A stretch of DNA of 64,000 nt from Thioalkalivibrio sulfidiphilus HL-EbGr7 (lineage in GTDB: Bacteria > Pseudomonadota > Gammaproteobacteria > Ectothiorhodospirales > Ectothiorhodospiraceae): positions 2,170,001 to 2,234,000 of the forward strand of contig NC_011901.1 in the NCBI RefSeq assembly GCF_000021985.1. Reading direction: 5' to 3'. The notes below the pieces were generated by a model. It saw nothing but the letters and a program-made list of their open reading frames with translations. It did no database searches and was not told where the DNA came from. How positions within the stretch are numbered: position 1 is the stretch's first letter; each line of letters opens with the position of its first letter. Below are positions 10,279-21,013 of this stretch, piece after piece. A program made the translations under genes and the position numbers.

Positions 10279-11405
10279 GGTGCGGTTCCTCCGGTTCCTT
10301 CGAGACGTGCAAAACGCAGCGCACGGCGGCTGCGGTCGGCCACCTTGCCCACCAGCTGGCCACAGGCGGCGTCGATGTCGTCACCCCGGGTGCGGCGGGT
10401 GATGGTGGTGTAGCCGGCGTTGGCCAGCATCTCCTGGAAGCGCCGGATGGCGGCATCCCCGGAACGACGATAGCGGGTCTCCGGGAAGGGATTGAAGGGG
10501 ATCAGGTTGATCTTGCAGGGCACGTCACGCAGCAGGGCGATCAGCTGCCGGGCGTGCTCCGGGCTGTCGTTGACCCCTTCCAGCATCACGTATTCGAAGG
10601 TGATGCGCTGGTGGTGGCGCTCCTCGCGCACATAGCGCCGGCAGGCGTCCAGCAGTTCGGCGATGGGGTACTTGCGATTGATGGGCACCAGCTCGTCGCG
10701 CAGGGCGTCGTTGGGCGCATGCAGGCTCACCGCCAGGGCTACGTCCAGGGTCTCCTTGAGGCGGTCCATGGCAGGCACGATGCCCGAGGTGCTCAGGGTC
10801 ACCCGGCGCTTGCTCAGGCCGTAGGCGTTGTCGTCGAGCATCAGGCGCATGGCATCAACCACGTTGTCGAAGTTGAGCAGCGGCTCGCCCATGCCCATGA
10901 GCACCACGTTGCTCACCACGCGCTCCGGGGCCTTGCCAGCCACGGTGCGCTCCGGCGCCAAGCGGCGGTTGGCCAGCCACAGCTGGCCGACGATCTCGGC
11001 GCTCGAGAGGTTGCGGTTGAAACCCTGGCGGGCCGTGGAACAGAAGGTGCAGTCCAGGGCGCAGCCCACCTGGGAGGAGACGCACAGGGTGCCGCGGTCC
11101 TTCTCCGGGATGAACACCGTTTCGATGCAGTTGCCGTCGTCCAGGCGCAGCAGCCACTTGTGGGTGCCGTCGGCGGAGGCCTGGTCATAGACCACCTCTG
11201 GGGCACGGATCTCCGCCACCTGGGCCAGACGCTCGCGCAGCGCCTTGGACAGGTCGGTCATGTCCTGGAAGTCTTCCACCCAGTGCTGGTGTATCCATTT
11301 CAGCACCTGTACAGCGCGAAAAGGCTTCTCCCCCATGGCGGTGAAGAAGCCTTCCAGCTGTTGCCGGGTCATGCCCAGCAGATTGGTCTTCGGGCTGTCA
11401 GTCAT
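10275..11405 (-). CDS. rlmN: Dual-specificity rRNA/tRNA adenine-C2 methyltransferase RlmN
   Basis: This 376-residue radical-SAM enzyme methylates C2 of A2503 in 23S rRNA and of A37 in certain tRNAs. The cluster motif CxxxCxxC is at Cys115, Cys119 and Cys122 ([16 protein letters not shown]). SAM-binding [12 protein letters not shown] follows. The methyl-carrying Cys is in [10 protein letters not shown], at about 348. The ATG at 11405 gives the usual length; the open frame extends further upstream without homology. It is coupled by ATGA overlap to pilW and begins 85 bases after ndk. Confidence 0.97.
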   Translation of the reverse strand: MTDSPKTNLLGMTRQQLEGFFTAMGEKPFRAVQVLKWIHQHWVEDFQDMTDLSKALRERLAQVAEIRAPEVVYDQASADGTHKWLLRLDDGNCIETVFIPEKDRGTLCVSSQVGCALDCTFCSTARQGFNRNLSSAEIVGQLWLANRRLAPERTVAGKAPERVVSNVVLMGMGEPLLNFDNVVDAMRLMLDDNAYGLSKRRVTLSTSGIVPAMDRLKETLDVALAVSLHAPNDALRDELVPINRKYPIAELLDACRRYVREERHHQRITFEYVMLEGVNDSPEHARQLIALLRDVPCKINLIPFNPFPETRYRRSGDAAIRRFQEMLANAGYTTITRRTRGDDIDAACGQLVGKVADRSRRALRFARLEGTGGTAP

Positions 11406-11490
11406 CGGGTACTCGCTACCTCCGCCCTGCGACATCCTGACCGGAGCACACCGGCGGCTTGCACAGGGCCGCCGCCGGCGTGTCGGGTGC

Positions 11491-11922
11491 TCAGCGCGTG
11501 CGGGCGCAGATCTCTTCGGGCTTGAAGAAGAACGCGATCTCTTTGCCGGCATTCTCCAGGCTGTCGGAACCGTGCACGGCGTTCTCGTCGATGCTCTCGG
11601 CGAAGTCGGCGCGGATGGTGCCGGGAGCGGCGTCCTTGGGGTTGGTGGCGCCCATGATGTCACGATGCAGGGCCACGGCGTTCTCGCCTTCCAGCGCCTG
11701 CACGATCACAGGGCCGCTGATCATGAAGTCCACCAGGTCCTTGAAGAAGGGACGCTCCTTGTGCACGGCGTAGAAGCCTTCGGCCTGCTCGCGGGACAGG
11801 TGCATCATGCGGGCGGCGACGATCTTCAGACCGGCCTTCTCGAAACGGGTGTAGATCTCGCCGATCACGTTCTTGGCGACGGCATCGGGCTTGATGATGG
11901 ACAGGGTGCGTTCAACGGCCAT
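11491..11922 (-). CDS. ndk: Nucleoside diphosphate kinase
   Basis: This 143-residue enzyme transfers the gamma-phosphate of ATP to nucleoside diphosphates through a phospho-histidine. The active site NAVHGSDS places the catalytic His at residue 117. The family start [15 protein letters not shown] and the [14 protein letters not shown] segment are present. The ATG at 11922 is the family start; the upstream in-frame extension runs into a non-coding hairpin region. It lies between iscX and rlmN, as in many gammaproteobacteria. Confidence 0.98.
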   Translation of the reverse strand: MAVERTLSIIKPDAVAKNVIGEIYTRFEKAGLKIVAARMMHLSREQAEGFYAVHKERPFFKDLVDFMISGPVIVQALEGENAVALHRDIMGATNPKDAAPGTIRADFAESIDENAVHGSDSLENAGKEIAFFFKPEEICARTR

Positions 11923-11960
11923 GGTAAAGACTCCGGACAGAAGTTTTGAAAGTTCAAATG

Positions 11961-11988
11961 ACAAACCCGCGTGGTCGCGCGGGTTTGT
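11961..11988. terminator. Strong hairpin between iscX and ndk
   Basis: A perfect 11-bp stem (ACAAACCCGCG with CGCGGGTTTGT) has a 6-base loop. It lies 39 bases upstream of the ndk start and about 260 bases after iscX. It is shaped like an intrinsic terminator for transcription from the isc operon, but no long T-run follows, so attenuation or a structural role is possible. Confidence 0.55.
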
Positions 11989-12142
11989 CGTGAATCGGCT
12001 CAGGTGACGACGGATGCGGGTACTGGCACCCCAACCCACCACAATCCGGCCATTTTAACCGTCCGGACAGGGGTTTGGCAAAGGGGCTGTGGCTGAGCAG
12101 CAAGCGGAGAGGCCCAAGGGCTGAATGGACGAGGCCCACTTG

Positions 12143-12211
12143 GCAGGTCGGCCTTCAGACCGACAGGCGAGGCTTCGGTGGACTGCGGCGTCGGCCTGAA
12201 GGCCGACCTAC
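12143..12211. repeat. REP doublet, GTCGGCCTGAAGGCCGAC type
   Basis: Two palindromic units, 12143-12166 (GCAGGTCGGCCTTCAGACCG and onward) and 12190-12211 (GTCGGCCTGAAGGCCGAC plus CTAC), are arranged as in the doublet at 7103-7170. With the hairpin at 11961 and the repeat at 12217 it fills the 328-bp gap between ndk and iscX. Confidence 0.8.
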
Positions 12212-12216
12212 GGGTC

Positions 12217-12257
12217 ACACACCTCTCGCCTGACACCTATCCCCTCACGCTCATCCC
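12217..12257. repeat. Degenerate CACCTCTCGCCTGACACC repeat arm at iscX 3' end
   Basis: A tract of degenerate heptamer-like units (CTCGCCTGACACCTATCCCC) spans the iscX stop codon at 12251-12253. A similar tract with both arms is present at 21359-21421. Confidence 0.55.
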
Positions 12258-12445
12258 TTCTCCTCGATCCACGCCATCTGCACCGCTTCCAGGATCCGTT
12301 CGCCGCAGTGGGCGGGATCGTCGTCGAAGCCGTCCAGTTCCATGATCCAGTTGCGCAGGTCCACGAAATTGACCCGGGTGGGGTCCACGTCGGGATGTTC
12401 TTCGTCAAGGGCGATGGCGATGTCGAGGGTGTCGGTCCACTTCAT
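12251..12445 (-). CDS. iscX: Iron-sulfur cluster assembly protein IscX
   Basis: This 64-residue small acidic protein of the ISC system binds IscS and iron and modulates cluster assembly. The sequence MKWTDTLDIAIALDEEHPD and the segment VDLRNWIMELDGFDDD are characteristic of IscX/YfhJ. It is the last gene of the isc operon and follows fdx by 14 bases. Confidence 0.96.
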   Translation of the reverse strand: MKWTDTLDIAIALDEEHPDVDPTRVNFVDLRNWIMELDGFDDDPAHCGERILEAVQMAWIEEKG

Positions 12446-12459
12446 GGCGTGACTCCGGA

Positions 12460-12798
12460 TCAGTGATGTTCGGAGACCTGGTTGATGGTGTACTTGGGCA
12501 GCTCCACCACCAGGTCCTTGTCGTCCACCCGCGCCTGGCAGGAGAGGCGGGAGTCCGGCTCCAGGCCCCAGGCCTTGTCGAGCATGTCCTCCTCGTCCTC
12601 GGTGGGGTCCTCCAGGGACTCACCGCCTTCGCGCACGTACACGTGGCAGGTGGTGCAGGCGCAGGACTTCTCGCAGGCGTGTTCGATCTCGATGCCGTGG
12701 GCGAGCGCGGCGTCGCAGATGGTGGTGCCGGGCTCGACATCGATCACGGCGCCTTCCGGGCAGATGTCCTCGTGGGGCAGAAAGATGATCTGGGGCAT
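12460..12798 (-). CDS. fdx: ISC-system [2Fe-2S] ferredoxin
   Basis: This 112-residue adrenodoxin-type ferredoxin supplies electrons for cluster assembly on IscU. The cluster ligands Cys42, Cys48, Cys51 and Cys87 fall at the same positions as in the Escherichia coli protein (CEKSCACTTC and LSCQAR). It ends in the usual VSEHH tail. It lies between hscA and iscX in the isc operon. Confidence 0.97.
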   Translation of the reverse strand: MPQIIFLPHEDICPEGAVIDVEPGTTICDAALAHGIEIEHACEKSCACTTCHVYVREGGESLEDPTEDEEDMLDKAWGLEPDSRLSCQARVDDKDLVVELPKYTINQVSEHH

Positions 12799-12872
12799 GG
12801 TGATCTCGTTGCTGTCAGTGTCTTGTGCGGCCGGGATGTCTGCGTGCCCCCGGCCACCGATTCATTGGGACC

Positions 12873-14744
<1,872 letters not shown>

Positions 14745-14761
14745 GAATTAAATCTCTAGAG

Positions 14762-14790
14762 ACAAGAGGCAAGTGGCAAGATACAAGTGC
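14762..14790. repeat. Short heptamer tract CAAGAGG-CAAGTGG-CAAGATA
   Basis: Four heptamers of the form CAAGNNN lie in the 74-bp gap between hscB and hscA, inside the isc operon. The same heptamer family forms an inverted pair at 16263-16336 and a tract at the queA end (25847-25881). Confidence 0.7.
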
Positions 14791-14818
14791 CTACACGCCA
14801 CCCGCACCTCGTAGGGTT

Positions 14819-15370
14819 TCAAAGCAATTCGTCTTCGAGGCGCTCGGCGGTGCGCCTGGCCTCGTCGCGCAGCTTGTCGTAGAAGCGCATCTTCAGCACC
14901 AGGGTCTTCGCCTCGTCCACACGATCCGCATCGAGGGCCTCGGCGAACTGCGCCGAGAGGGCCTTGCGGCGGGCAGCGATGTCACCGCTCAGGGCATCCA
15001 GCCGGCCCAGGGGGTCGGCGGCCTCGGGCGCCTCCTCCAGGGCCTCGCGCAGTTCCATCTGCTCCATGAGGAAGACCGGATCACTGGCGGTATCGCGCTC
15101 GTCGTTGAACTCCACGCCCTGGAGGGTCAACAGGTAGCGGGCGCGGCGGGTGTCGTCCTTCAGGGTGGCGTAGGCCTCGTTGACCCAGGCCGCACCCTGC
15201 ACCGCGAGGCGCCGTTCCTGATCACCGGACTGGGCAAAGCGATCCGGGTGCAGCTGCCCCTGGAGTCGCCGGTAGGCGTCCTCCAGGGCGGCCCGGTCAA
15301 GCGCAAAGCCCACCGGCAGACCCATCAGTTCGAAATGGTTCTGACTGAAGTCCAGGTTCACGGGGATCAC
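14819..15370 (-). CDS. hscB: Fe-S assembly co-chaperone HscB
   Basis: This protein of about 183 residues is the J-type co-chaperone that brings IscU to HscA. The N-terminal J domain shows NHFELMGLP and the catalytic LHPDRFA (HPD). The C-terminal helical domain binds IscU. No ATG suits the family N-terminus. GTG at 15370 or GTG at 15361 gives about the expected start, and 15370 is used here; a GTG at 15415 would overlap iscA and add residues without homology. The exact start is therefore uncertain by a few codons. Confidence 0.93.
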   Translation of the reverse strand: MIPVNLDFSQNHFELMGLPVGFALDRAALEDAYRRLQGQLHPDRFAQSGDQERRLAVQGAAWVNEAYATLKDDTRRARYLLTLQGVEFNDERDTASDPVFLMEQMELREALEEAPEAADPLGRLDALSGDIAARRKALSAQFAEALDADRVDEAKTLVLKMRFYDKLRDEARRTAERLEDELL

Positions 15371-15386
15371 CGGCGCGCCATGCGCC

Positions 15387-15710
15387 TCAGACGTTGAAGC
15401 TCTCGCCGCAGCCACAACGGTCCTTCTCGTTGGGGTTGTTGAACTTGAAACCCTCGTTGAGGCCTTCGCGGGCGAAGTCCAGCTCCGTGCCTTCCAGGTA
15501 CACCAGGCTCTTGGGATTGACGATCACCTTGACGCCCTTGTCCTCGAACACGGTATCGCCCTCGTCCAGCTCATCGGCGAACTCGATGACATAGGCCATG
15601 CCGGAGCAACCGGTGGTCCGCACGCCCAGGCGCAGGCCCAGCCCCTTGCCACGCTTGGCAAGGAAGGTCTTGACGCGGTCCGCGGCGCTTTCGGTCAGTG
15701 TGATGGCCAT
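15387..15710 (-). CDS. iscA: A-type iron-sulfur carrier IscA
   Basis: This 107-residue A-type carrier receives and delivers Fe-S clusters. The three metal-binding cysteines Cys35, Cys99 and Cys101 (TTGCSGMAY and CGCGESF) are at the canonical positions. It follows iscU in the isc operon and starts with ATG. Confidence 0.97.
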   Translation of the reverse strand: MAITLTESAADRVKTFLAKRGKGLGLRLGVRTTGCSGMAYVIEFADELDEGDTVFEDKGVKVIVNPKSLVYLEGTELDFAREGLNEGFKFNNPNEKDRCGCGESFNV

Positions 15711-15786
15711 GATGACTCCTAACTCGTCTTGCTACGTCTGGTGTTGATACGCGCTGTTTGTGCTCAGGTCACGCCAGGAAAACCGC

Positions 15787-16194
15787 TCAGGCGGTCTTCT
15801 TGGCGGGCTCCTCGGCGCCGGACTTCTGCTTGAAGTCGGCGATGGCCGCCTTGATGGCGTCCTCGGCCAGCACCGAGCAGTGAATCTTCACCGGCGGCAG
15901 CGCCAGCTCCTCGGCAATCTGCGTGTTCTTGATCGCAGCCGCCTCATCCAGCGTCTTGCCCTTCACCCACTCCGTCAGCAGGCTCGAACTGGCAATCGCC
16001 GAACCGCAGCCGTAGGTCTTGAACTTGGCATCCTCGATCACGCCCTCGGCGTTGACCCTGATCTGCAGCTTCATCACGTCGCCACAGGCCGGCGCGCCCA
16101 CCATGCCCGTGCCCACGCTCGGGTCCGCCTTGTCCAGGGACCCCACGTTGCGGGGATTCTCATAGTGATCCAGCACTTTGTCGCTGTAAGCCAT
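15787..16194 (-). CDS. iscU: Fe-S cluster scaffold IscU
   Basis: This 135-residue scaffold is where IscS-derived sulfur and iron form the [2Fe-2S] cluster. The ligands Cys37, Asp39, Cys63 and Cys106 are present. The HscA-recognition motif LPPVK lies at 99-103. A short Lys/Glu/Ala-rich tail extends beyond the usual end. It is separated from iscS by an inverted repeat pair. Confidence 0.98.
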   Translation of the reverse strand: MAYSDKVLDHYENPRNVGSLDKADPSVGTGMVGAPACGDVMKLQIRVNAEGVIEDAKFKTYGCGSAIASSSLLTEWVKGKTLDEAAAIKNTQIAEELALPPVKIHCSVLAEDAIKAAIADFKQKSGAEEPAKKTA

Positions 16195-16262
16195 ACTTCA
16201 CCTCCAGGTTTGTCTTTGCGTCCTCTCCGCACCTTGGGGAGGACGAACAAGCATCAGTCAGC

Positions 16263-16336
16263 AGAGACAAGTTCCTAGATCCAAGAGGCAAGAAAAAACG
16301 GGGTTACTTGTCTCTTGCCTCTTGTCTCTTGTCTCT
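16263..16336. repeat. Inverted heptamer pair (CTTGTCT/CTTGCCT units) between iscS and iscU
   Basis: The left arm 16263-16292 and the right arm 16307-16336 are near reverse complements made of CTTGNCT heptamers, with a 14-base spacer. It lies inside the isc operon between iscS and iscU, where a stable hairpin could change the relative yield of the two proteins. Confidence 0.8.
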
Positions 16337-16347
16337 ATGGGTGGCGC

Positions 16348-17571
16348 CTAATGCGCCACCCACTGCACACTCTTCAGGTCCACCCCTTCCTGGTACATCT
16401 CCCACAGGGGCGAGAGCTCGCGCAGCTTCGCCACCGCGTTCTTCACCAGGTCGATGGTGTAGTCCACCTCCTCACTCGTGGTGTAGCGGCCCATGGAGAA
16501 GCGGATCGAGCTGTGCGCCAGCTCGTCATCCCGGCCCAGGGCACGCAGCACGTAGCTGGGTTCCAGGCTCGCGCTGGTGCAGGCCGAACCCGAACTCACC
16601 GCGATGTCCTTGAGCGCCATGATCAGGCTCTCGCCCTCCACGAAGTTGAACGAGACGTTGAGGTTGTGCGCCACGCGCCGCTCCAGGTCACCGTTCAGGT
16701 ACACCTCGTCCATGTCCGAGAGGCCCGTCCACAGGCGGTCGCGCAGCATGCGAATGCGCTCCACCTCGGCACCCATCTCCTCGCGGGCGATGCGAAACGC
16801 CTCGCCCATGCCCACGATCTGGTGCGGGGCGAGCGTCCCGGAACGCATGCCGCGCTCGTGACCGCCGCCGTGCATCTGCGCCTCGATGCGCACCCGCGGC
16901 TTCCTGCGCACGTACAGCGCGCCGATGCCCTTGGGGCCGTAGGTCTTGTGGGCCGAGAAGCTCATCAGGTCCACCGGCAGCCTCGACAGGTCGATGGCCA
17001 CCTTGCCGGTGGACTGCGCCGCGTCCACGTGCAGCAGTACGCCACGCTCCCGGGTCAGGTTGCCGATCGCCTCGATGTCCTGGATCACGCCGATCTCGTT
17101 GTTCACGTGCATCACCGACACCAGCACCGTGTCCTCGCGAATGGCGGCTTTCAGCACCTCCAGGTCCATCAGGCCGTTGGACTGCACGTCCAGGTAGGTG
17201 ACCTCGAAACCCTCGCGCTCCAGCTGCCGGCAGGTGTCCAGCACCGCCTTGTGCTCGGTCTTCACGGTGATCAGGTGACGGCCCTTCTTCTGGTAGAAGT
17301 GCGCCGCGCCCTTGATGGCCAGGTTGTTGGCCTCGGTGGCGCCGCTGGTCCAGACGATCTCCCGGGGGTCGGCTCCCACCAGCTCGGCCACCTGCTCACG
17401 GGCGCGCTCCACCGCCTTCTCCGCGTCCCAGCCGAACACGTGGGAACGCGACGCCGGGTTGCCGAAGATGCCGCCGCGGGTCAGGTACTTGGCCATCTCC
17501 TCGGCCACGCGCTCGTCCACCGGCGTGGTCGCGGAATAGTCCAGGTAGATGGGGGTCTTGATATCGCTCAC
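16348..17571 (-). CDS. iscS: Cysteine desulfurase IscS
   Basis: This 407-residue PLP enzyme removes sulfur from cysteine for Fe-S clusters and tRNA thiolation. Seen are the start [17 protein letters not shown], the PLP Lys in [12 protein letters not shown] and the mobile-loop catalytic Cys in [14 protein letters not shown]. The C-terminus [13 protein letters not shown] matches the IscU-binding end. The start is GTG at 17571, preceded by AGAGGAAAG. It follows iscR by about 63 bases. Confidence 0.98.
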   Translation of the reverse strand: MSDIKTPIYLDYSATTPVDERVAEEMAKYLTRGGIFGNPASRSHVFGWDAEKAVERAREQVAELVGADPREIVWTSGATEANNLAIKGAAHFYQKKGRHLITVKTEHKAVLDTCRQLEREGFEVTYLDVQSNGLMDLEVLKAAIREDTVLVSVMHVNNEIGVIQDIEAIGNLTRERGVLLHVDAAQSTGKVAIDLSRLPVDLMSFSAHKTYGPKGIGALYVRRKPRVRIEAQMHGGGHERGMRSGTLAPHQIVGMGEAFRIAREEMGAEVERIRMLRDRLWTGLSDMDEVYLNGDLERRVAHNLNVSFNFVEGESLIMALKDIAVSSGSACTSASLEPSYVLRALGRDDELAHSSIRFSMGRYTTSEEVDYTIDLVKNAVAKLRELSPLWEMYQEGVDLKSVQWVAH

Positions 17572-17634
17572 TGCGCTTTCCTCTCTGGTTCGATACGGTG
17601 CCCGTACACTCCGGGCTGCGTCAGCCGTTCCGGA

Positions 17635-18123
17635 TCACTCGGCCCGGAACGACTCGGCACGCCGGGCGAGCAGCACGCGCTGCCCCACCTGACGGTCCTG
17701 ACGGGCGGCCACTTCCTGGACACCGTTGCGGGCCATGACATCGGCCAGGGTGATGTTGGTGAGAAACTGCCGGATCTGGTCGCTCAGGTCAGACCACAGG
17801 TCGTGGGTCAGGCAGCGCTGGTTGTTCTGGCAGTCGGCGGCGCCACCGCAGCGGGTGGTGTCCACCTTCTCGTCCACCGCCGCGATCACATCGGCGATGG
17901 CGGTCTTGTCCGCGGGACGGCTCAGGGAGTAACCACCGCCGGGGCCCCGGGTGCTCACCACCAGGCCCTGCTTGCGCAGGCGGGCGAACAGTTGCTCCAG
18001 GTAAGACAGTGAGATACCCTGCCGATGTGAAATATCGGCCAGGGAGATCGGTCCCTGTTCGTTATGGATGGCCAGGTCGAGCATCGCCGTTACGGCATAG
18101 CGTCCCTTGGTTGTCAGCCTCAT
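17635..18123 (-). CDS. iscR: Fe-S cluster assembly transcriptional regulator IscR
   Basis: This 162-residue Rrf2-family regulator senses Fe-S status with a [2Fe-2S] cluster and represses the isc operon. The winged helix-turn-helix begins with [18 protein letters not shown]. The cluster ligands Cys92, Cys98, Cys104 and His107 are all present ([16 protein letters not shown]). It is the first gene of the isc operon, with a probable promoter and IscR site just upstream. Confidence 0.97.
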   Translation of the reverse strand: MRLTTKGRYAVTAMLDLAIHNEQGPISLADISHRQGISLSYLEQLFARLRKQGLVVSTRGPGGGYSLSRPADKTAIADVIAAVDEKVDTTRCGGAADCQNNQRCLTHDLWSDLSDQIRQFLTNITLADVMARNGVQEVAARQDRQVGQRVLLARRAESFRAE

Positions 18124-18186
18124 GTCCTGTTCCTCTTGCCTGTAATTCCCTGCCTCGAAACCGGGTTCCTCGGCATTGACCTGTGG

Positions 18187-18221
18187 ATCTTAGCAATAAC
18201 CTAGAAAAAAGGTCAAGTATT
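18187..18221 (-). promoter_or_regulatory. iscR promoter with candidate IscR type 1 site
   Basis: On the minus strand the -35 box TTGACC (18211-18216) and -10 box TAAGAT (18187-18192) are 18 bases apart. The segment ATACTTGACC, six T, CTAGGTTATT overlaps the -35 box and resembles the type 1 IscR site of iscR promoters. It begins at the cysE stop codon, giving iscR a start independent of cysE. Confidence 0.6.
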
Positions 18222-19026
18222 ACCCTGCCCCGGATCCGGGTTGCCTGGGTGTCTCTTCCGGATGGCTCTCCACGGTCTCCTCCAGCCCCTCCATGTCCCG
18301 GGCATCCAGTTCCGGGATATGGGAGTCGTCCACGTCCGCGCCCAGCTGCTTCAGGGCATGGCTGGTCTCGTCCACCCGCTGGTCCAGGGTGTGCAGGTGA
18401 TCCAGGATGCGGTTGATGGCATTGGCGATGGGGTCCGGCATCTCCTTGGACAGGCCGTAGGCGTCAAAACCCATGCGCTCGGCCATGACCTCCCGACGGC
18501 GCTCTTCCTCGTCGCGCTTGGAGATCACCCGCCCCGGGATGCCCACCACCGTGGCCCCTTTGGGCACGTCCTTGAGCACCACCGCGTTGGACCCCACCCG
18601 GGCGTCGGCGCCGATGGTGATGGGACCCAGGATCTTGGCCCCTGCACCCACCACCACCCGGTCGCCCAGGGTGGGATGGCGCTTGCCCTTCTCCCAGCTG
18701 GTGCCACCCAGGGTGACGCCGTGGTAAACGGTGCAGTCCTCGCCGATCTCGGCGGTCTCGCCGATCACCACGCCCATGCCATGGTCGATGAAGAAACGCC
18801 GGCCGATGCGGGCGCCGGGATGGATCTCGATGCCCGTGAGCCAGCGCCCCAGGTAGGAGATCCAGCGGGCCAGCCACAGCAGGCGCCGCTGCCACAGGAC
18901 ATGGCTCAGGCGATGCATCCACAGGGCATGGATGCCCGGATAGGTGGTCAGCACCTCGAAGGTGTTGCGGGCGGCCGGATCACGGTCGAAGACGCAGCGG
19001 ATGTCTTCCTTCAGGCGTTCAAACAT
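18220..19026 (-). CDS. cysE: Serine O-acetyltransferase CysE
   Basis: This 268-residue left-handed beta-helix enzyme makes O-acetylserine from serine and acetyl-CoA, the first step of cysteine synthesis. Seen are the N-terminal helical region, [33 protein letters not shown] and hexapeptide repeats. It belongs to the short IscR-linked CysE type, extended here by a charged tail of about 80 residues. The link with iscR makes sense because cysteine is the sulfur donor for IscS. Confidence 0.95.
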   Translation of the reverse strand: MFERLKEDIRCVFDRDPAARNTFEVLTTYPGIHALWMHRLSHVLWQRRLLWLARWISYLGRWLTGIEIHPGARIGRRFFIDHGMGVVIGETAEIGEDCTVYHGVTLGGTSWEKGKRHPTLGDRVVVGAGAKILGPITIGADARVGSNAVVLKDVPKGATVVGIPGRVISKRDEEERRREVMAERMGFDAYGLSKEMPDPIANAINRILDHLHTLDQRVDETSHALKQLGADVDDSHIPELDARDMEGLEETVESHPEETPRQPGSGAG

Positions 19027-19072
19027 GGGCGCTTCCCGTCATGGGGATAATTCCTGAGTTGATTAGTAAGAA

Positions 19073-19100
19073 ATTATACAGGTTCATGACGCACCGTCAC
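19073..19100 (-). promoter_or_regulatory. Candidate cysE promoter
   Basis: A perfect -10 hexamer TATAAT lies on the minus strand at 19073-19078, about 47 bases upstream of the cysE ATG. The matching -35 region is weak (GTGACG-like). Confidence 0.45.
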
Positions 19101-19119
19101 AGGGCACAGTAGCGGCTGG

Positions 19120-19863
19120 CTAGCGGCGCGGTCCTTTCTCGGCCGCCGTCAGGATACCCCGCAGGATGTTCACCTCGCTCACAGTGGGCACCGCCCGGCC
19201 GTAGAGCCGGCGCAGCCGGCGTAACAGATGCCGGGGGTTGTTCGGGTCGAGGAAGTCCAGGTGAATCAGGGCGCGCTCCAGGTGGGCGTAGAAATCCTCC
19301 AGGGCCTCGGCGCTGGCGGGCTGGTCTTCCGGGGCCAGGTCCGCGCTGGTGTCCACCGCCGGCGCCTGCCGCTCCAGGGCCGCCATGCGCAACTCGTAAC
19401 TCAGCACCTGCACGGCGGCCGCGAGATTCAGCGAGCTGTAGGCCTCGTTGGCGGGGATGGTCACCAAGGAATGGCAACGGTCCAGTTCCTCGTTGCTCAG
19501 GCCGCTCTGCTCCCGGCCGAACAGCAGCGCCACCGGCCTCTGGGCGGCTGCCTCGATGAGCGCGGCGGCCGCCTCGCGGGGATTGAGCTGGGGCCAGCGC
19601 AGGCTGCGCTGCCGGGCGCTGGTGCCCATCACCAGCCGGCAGCCGGTCAGGGCCTCATCCAGGTCCTCGTAGACGGGCGTGCCAGCCAGCAGGTCGTCGG
19701 CGCCGGAGGCCATGGCGGTGGCCTCCGCGCTGGGATAACGCACCGGACTGACCAGGCGCAGGTCCGAGAGACCCATGGTCTTCATGGCCCGGGCGCTGGC
19801 GCCGATGTTGCCGGGGTGGGAGGTCTGGATCAGGACGATCCGCAGCCGATCGAGTACATTCAT
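19120..19863 (-). CDS. trmJ: tRNA (cytidine/uridine-2'-O-)-methyltransferase TrmJ
   Basis: This 247-residue SPOUT-class enzyme methylates the 2'-O position of tRNA residue 32. The N-terminal start LDRLRIVLIQTSHPGNIGASARAMKTMGL and the trefoil-knot segments LLFGREQSGLSNEEL and ANEAYSSLNLAAAVQVLSYE identify the family. The ATG at 19863 is used; the TTG three codons upstream is less likely. It is divergent from suhB, as in many gammaproteobacteria. Confidence 0.94.
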   Translation of the reverse strand: MNVLDRLRIVLIQTSHPGNIGASARAMKTMGLSDLRLVSPVRYPSAEATAMASGADDLLAGTPVYEDLDEALTGCRLVMGTSARQRSLRWPQLNPREAAAALIEAAAQRPVALLFGREQSGLSNEELDRCHSLVTIPANEAYSSLNLAAAVQVLSYELRMAALERQAPAVDTSADLAPEDQPASAEALEDFYAHLERALIHLDFLDPNNPRHLLRRLRRLYGRAVPTVSEVNILRGILTAAEKGPRR

Positions 19864-19965
19864 CGTATTCAACTTGTTGGGAACTGTGGGCTTGTGTATC
19901 GTTCGCCATCTCGACGCGGCAGCCGCCGCGTCCTTCTTTCATAATCCGTCTCGGGGAACATCCCA

Positions 19966-20745
19966 ATGCAGCCGATGCTCAACATCGCGGTCAAGGCCGC
20001 CCGTGCCGCCGGCCAGGTCATCGTCCGTCACGTCGGGCGCCTGGAAGGCCTCACGGTGCAGAACAAACAGCCCAACGACTTCGTCAGCGAGGTGGATCAT
20101 CTGGCCGAGCGCGAGATTATACGCGTCATCCAGCGCGCCTACCCGGATCACGCCATCCTCGCCGAGGAGAGCGGCGGCCAGGGCAGGAGCGACTACGAGT
20201 GGATCATCGACCCCCTGGACGGCACCACCAACTTCCTGCACGACTTCCCGCAATTCGCGGTCTCCATCGCCCTGCGCCATCAGGGCCGGCTGGAGCAGGC
20301 CGTGGTCTACGATCCGGTCAAGGAAGAGCTGTTCTCCGCCTCCCGGGGCGGTGGCGCGACCCTCAACAACCGGCGGGTTCGGGTCACGACGCTGAAGGAC
20401 CTCAACGGCGCCCTGCTGGGCACCGGCATCCCGTTTCGCGAGGACCAGGACCTGGATGCCTACCTGAAGACGCTGCGCGCCCTGCTGCCGGGCACCGCCG
20501 GCGTGCGCCGCGCCGGTTCCGCCGCCCTGGACCTGGCCTACGTGGCCGCCGGACGCCTGGACGGCTTCTGGGAATATGGCCTCAATCCCTGGGACATGGC
20601 CGCCGGCCTGCTGCTGGTCCAGGAGGCCGGAGGCCTGGTGGGCACGCCCGACGGCGGCCACGACGTGATGGCCCGCGGCGATGTGGTGGCCGCCGGCCCG
20701 AAGGTCTTCAAGGCGATGCTGCAGCGGCTGGCCCAGGCGCGCTGA
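19966..20745 (+). CDS. suhB: Inositol-1-monophosphatase SuhB
   Basis: This 259-residue Mg-dependent phosphatase of the inositol monophosphatase family is also known as an rRNA-transcription accessory factor in enterobacteria. Metal and substrate motifs are DHLAERE, AEESGG, WIIDPLDGTTNFLHDFP and the C-terminal NPWDMAAGLLLVQEAGG. The length is standard. It is divergent from trmJ, and an inverted repeat follows it. Confidence 0.96.
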   Translation: MQPMLNIAVKAARAAGQVIVRHVGRLEGLTVQNKQPNDFVSEVDHLAEREIIRVIQRAYPDHAILAEESGGQGRSDYEWIIDPLDGTTNFLHDFPQFAVSIALRHQGRLEQAVVYDPVKEELFSASRGGGATLNNRRVRVTTLKDLNGALLGTGIPFREDQDLDAYLKTLRALLPGTAGVRRAGSAALDLAYVAAGRLDGFWEYGLNPWDMAAGLLLVQEAGGLVGTPDGGHDVMARGDVVAAGPKVFKAMLQRLAQAR

Positions 20746-20747
20746 AC

Positions 20748-20879
20748 TGCAATTCAAAATTCAAGATTCAAAATTCAAAGGGGGCGGCCTCGGGCCCCCC
20801 TTTGTCTTTCTCTAAGACATATCCATTTGGATTTTTTGGGTTTTTCCCTTTGAATCTTGAATTTTGAATCTTGAATTGC
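20748..20879. repeat. Inverted ATTCAAA/ATTCAAG heptamer arms
   Basis: The left arm (20749-20780) is four ATTCAAR heptamers ending in AAAG. The right arm (20848-20879) is their inverse, identical except that A and G alternate in the opposite order. About 67 bases lie between. It fills half of the 268-bp gap after suhB, starting three bases after the stop codon. Confidence 0.88.
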
Positions 20880-21013
20880 CTTCCCCCTTCCTTGCGCATT
20901 CACAAAACTGTGTTATACAAGAGCAACCCGCAGAAACACTCGGGTTTTCCCGGTGGCGCGCCATACCCATAAACCACAAGCGCCACAACGACGGGACACA
21001 TTGAGGGAGTCCA

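Noticed and set aside
15361-15415. A longer HscB starting at GTG 15415
   Set aside because: It would overlap iscA by about 29 bases and add residues that HscB proteins do not have.
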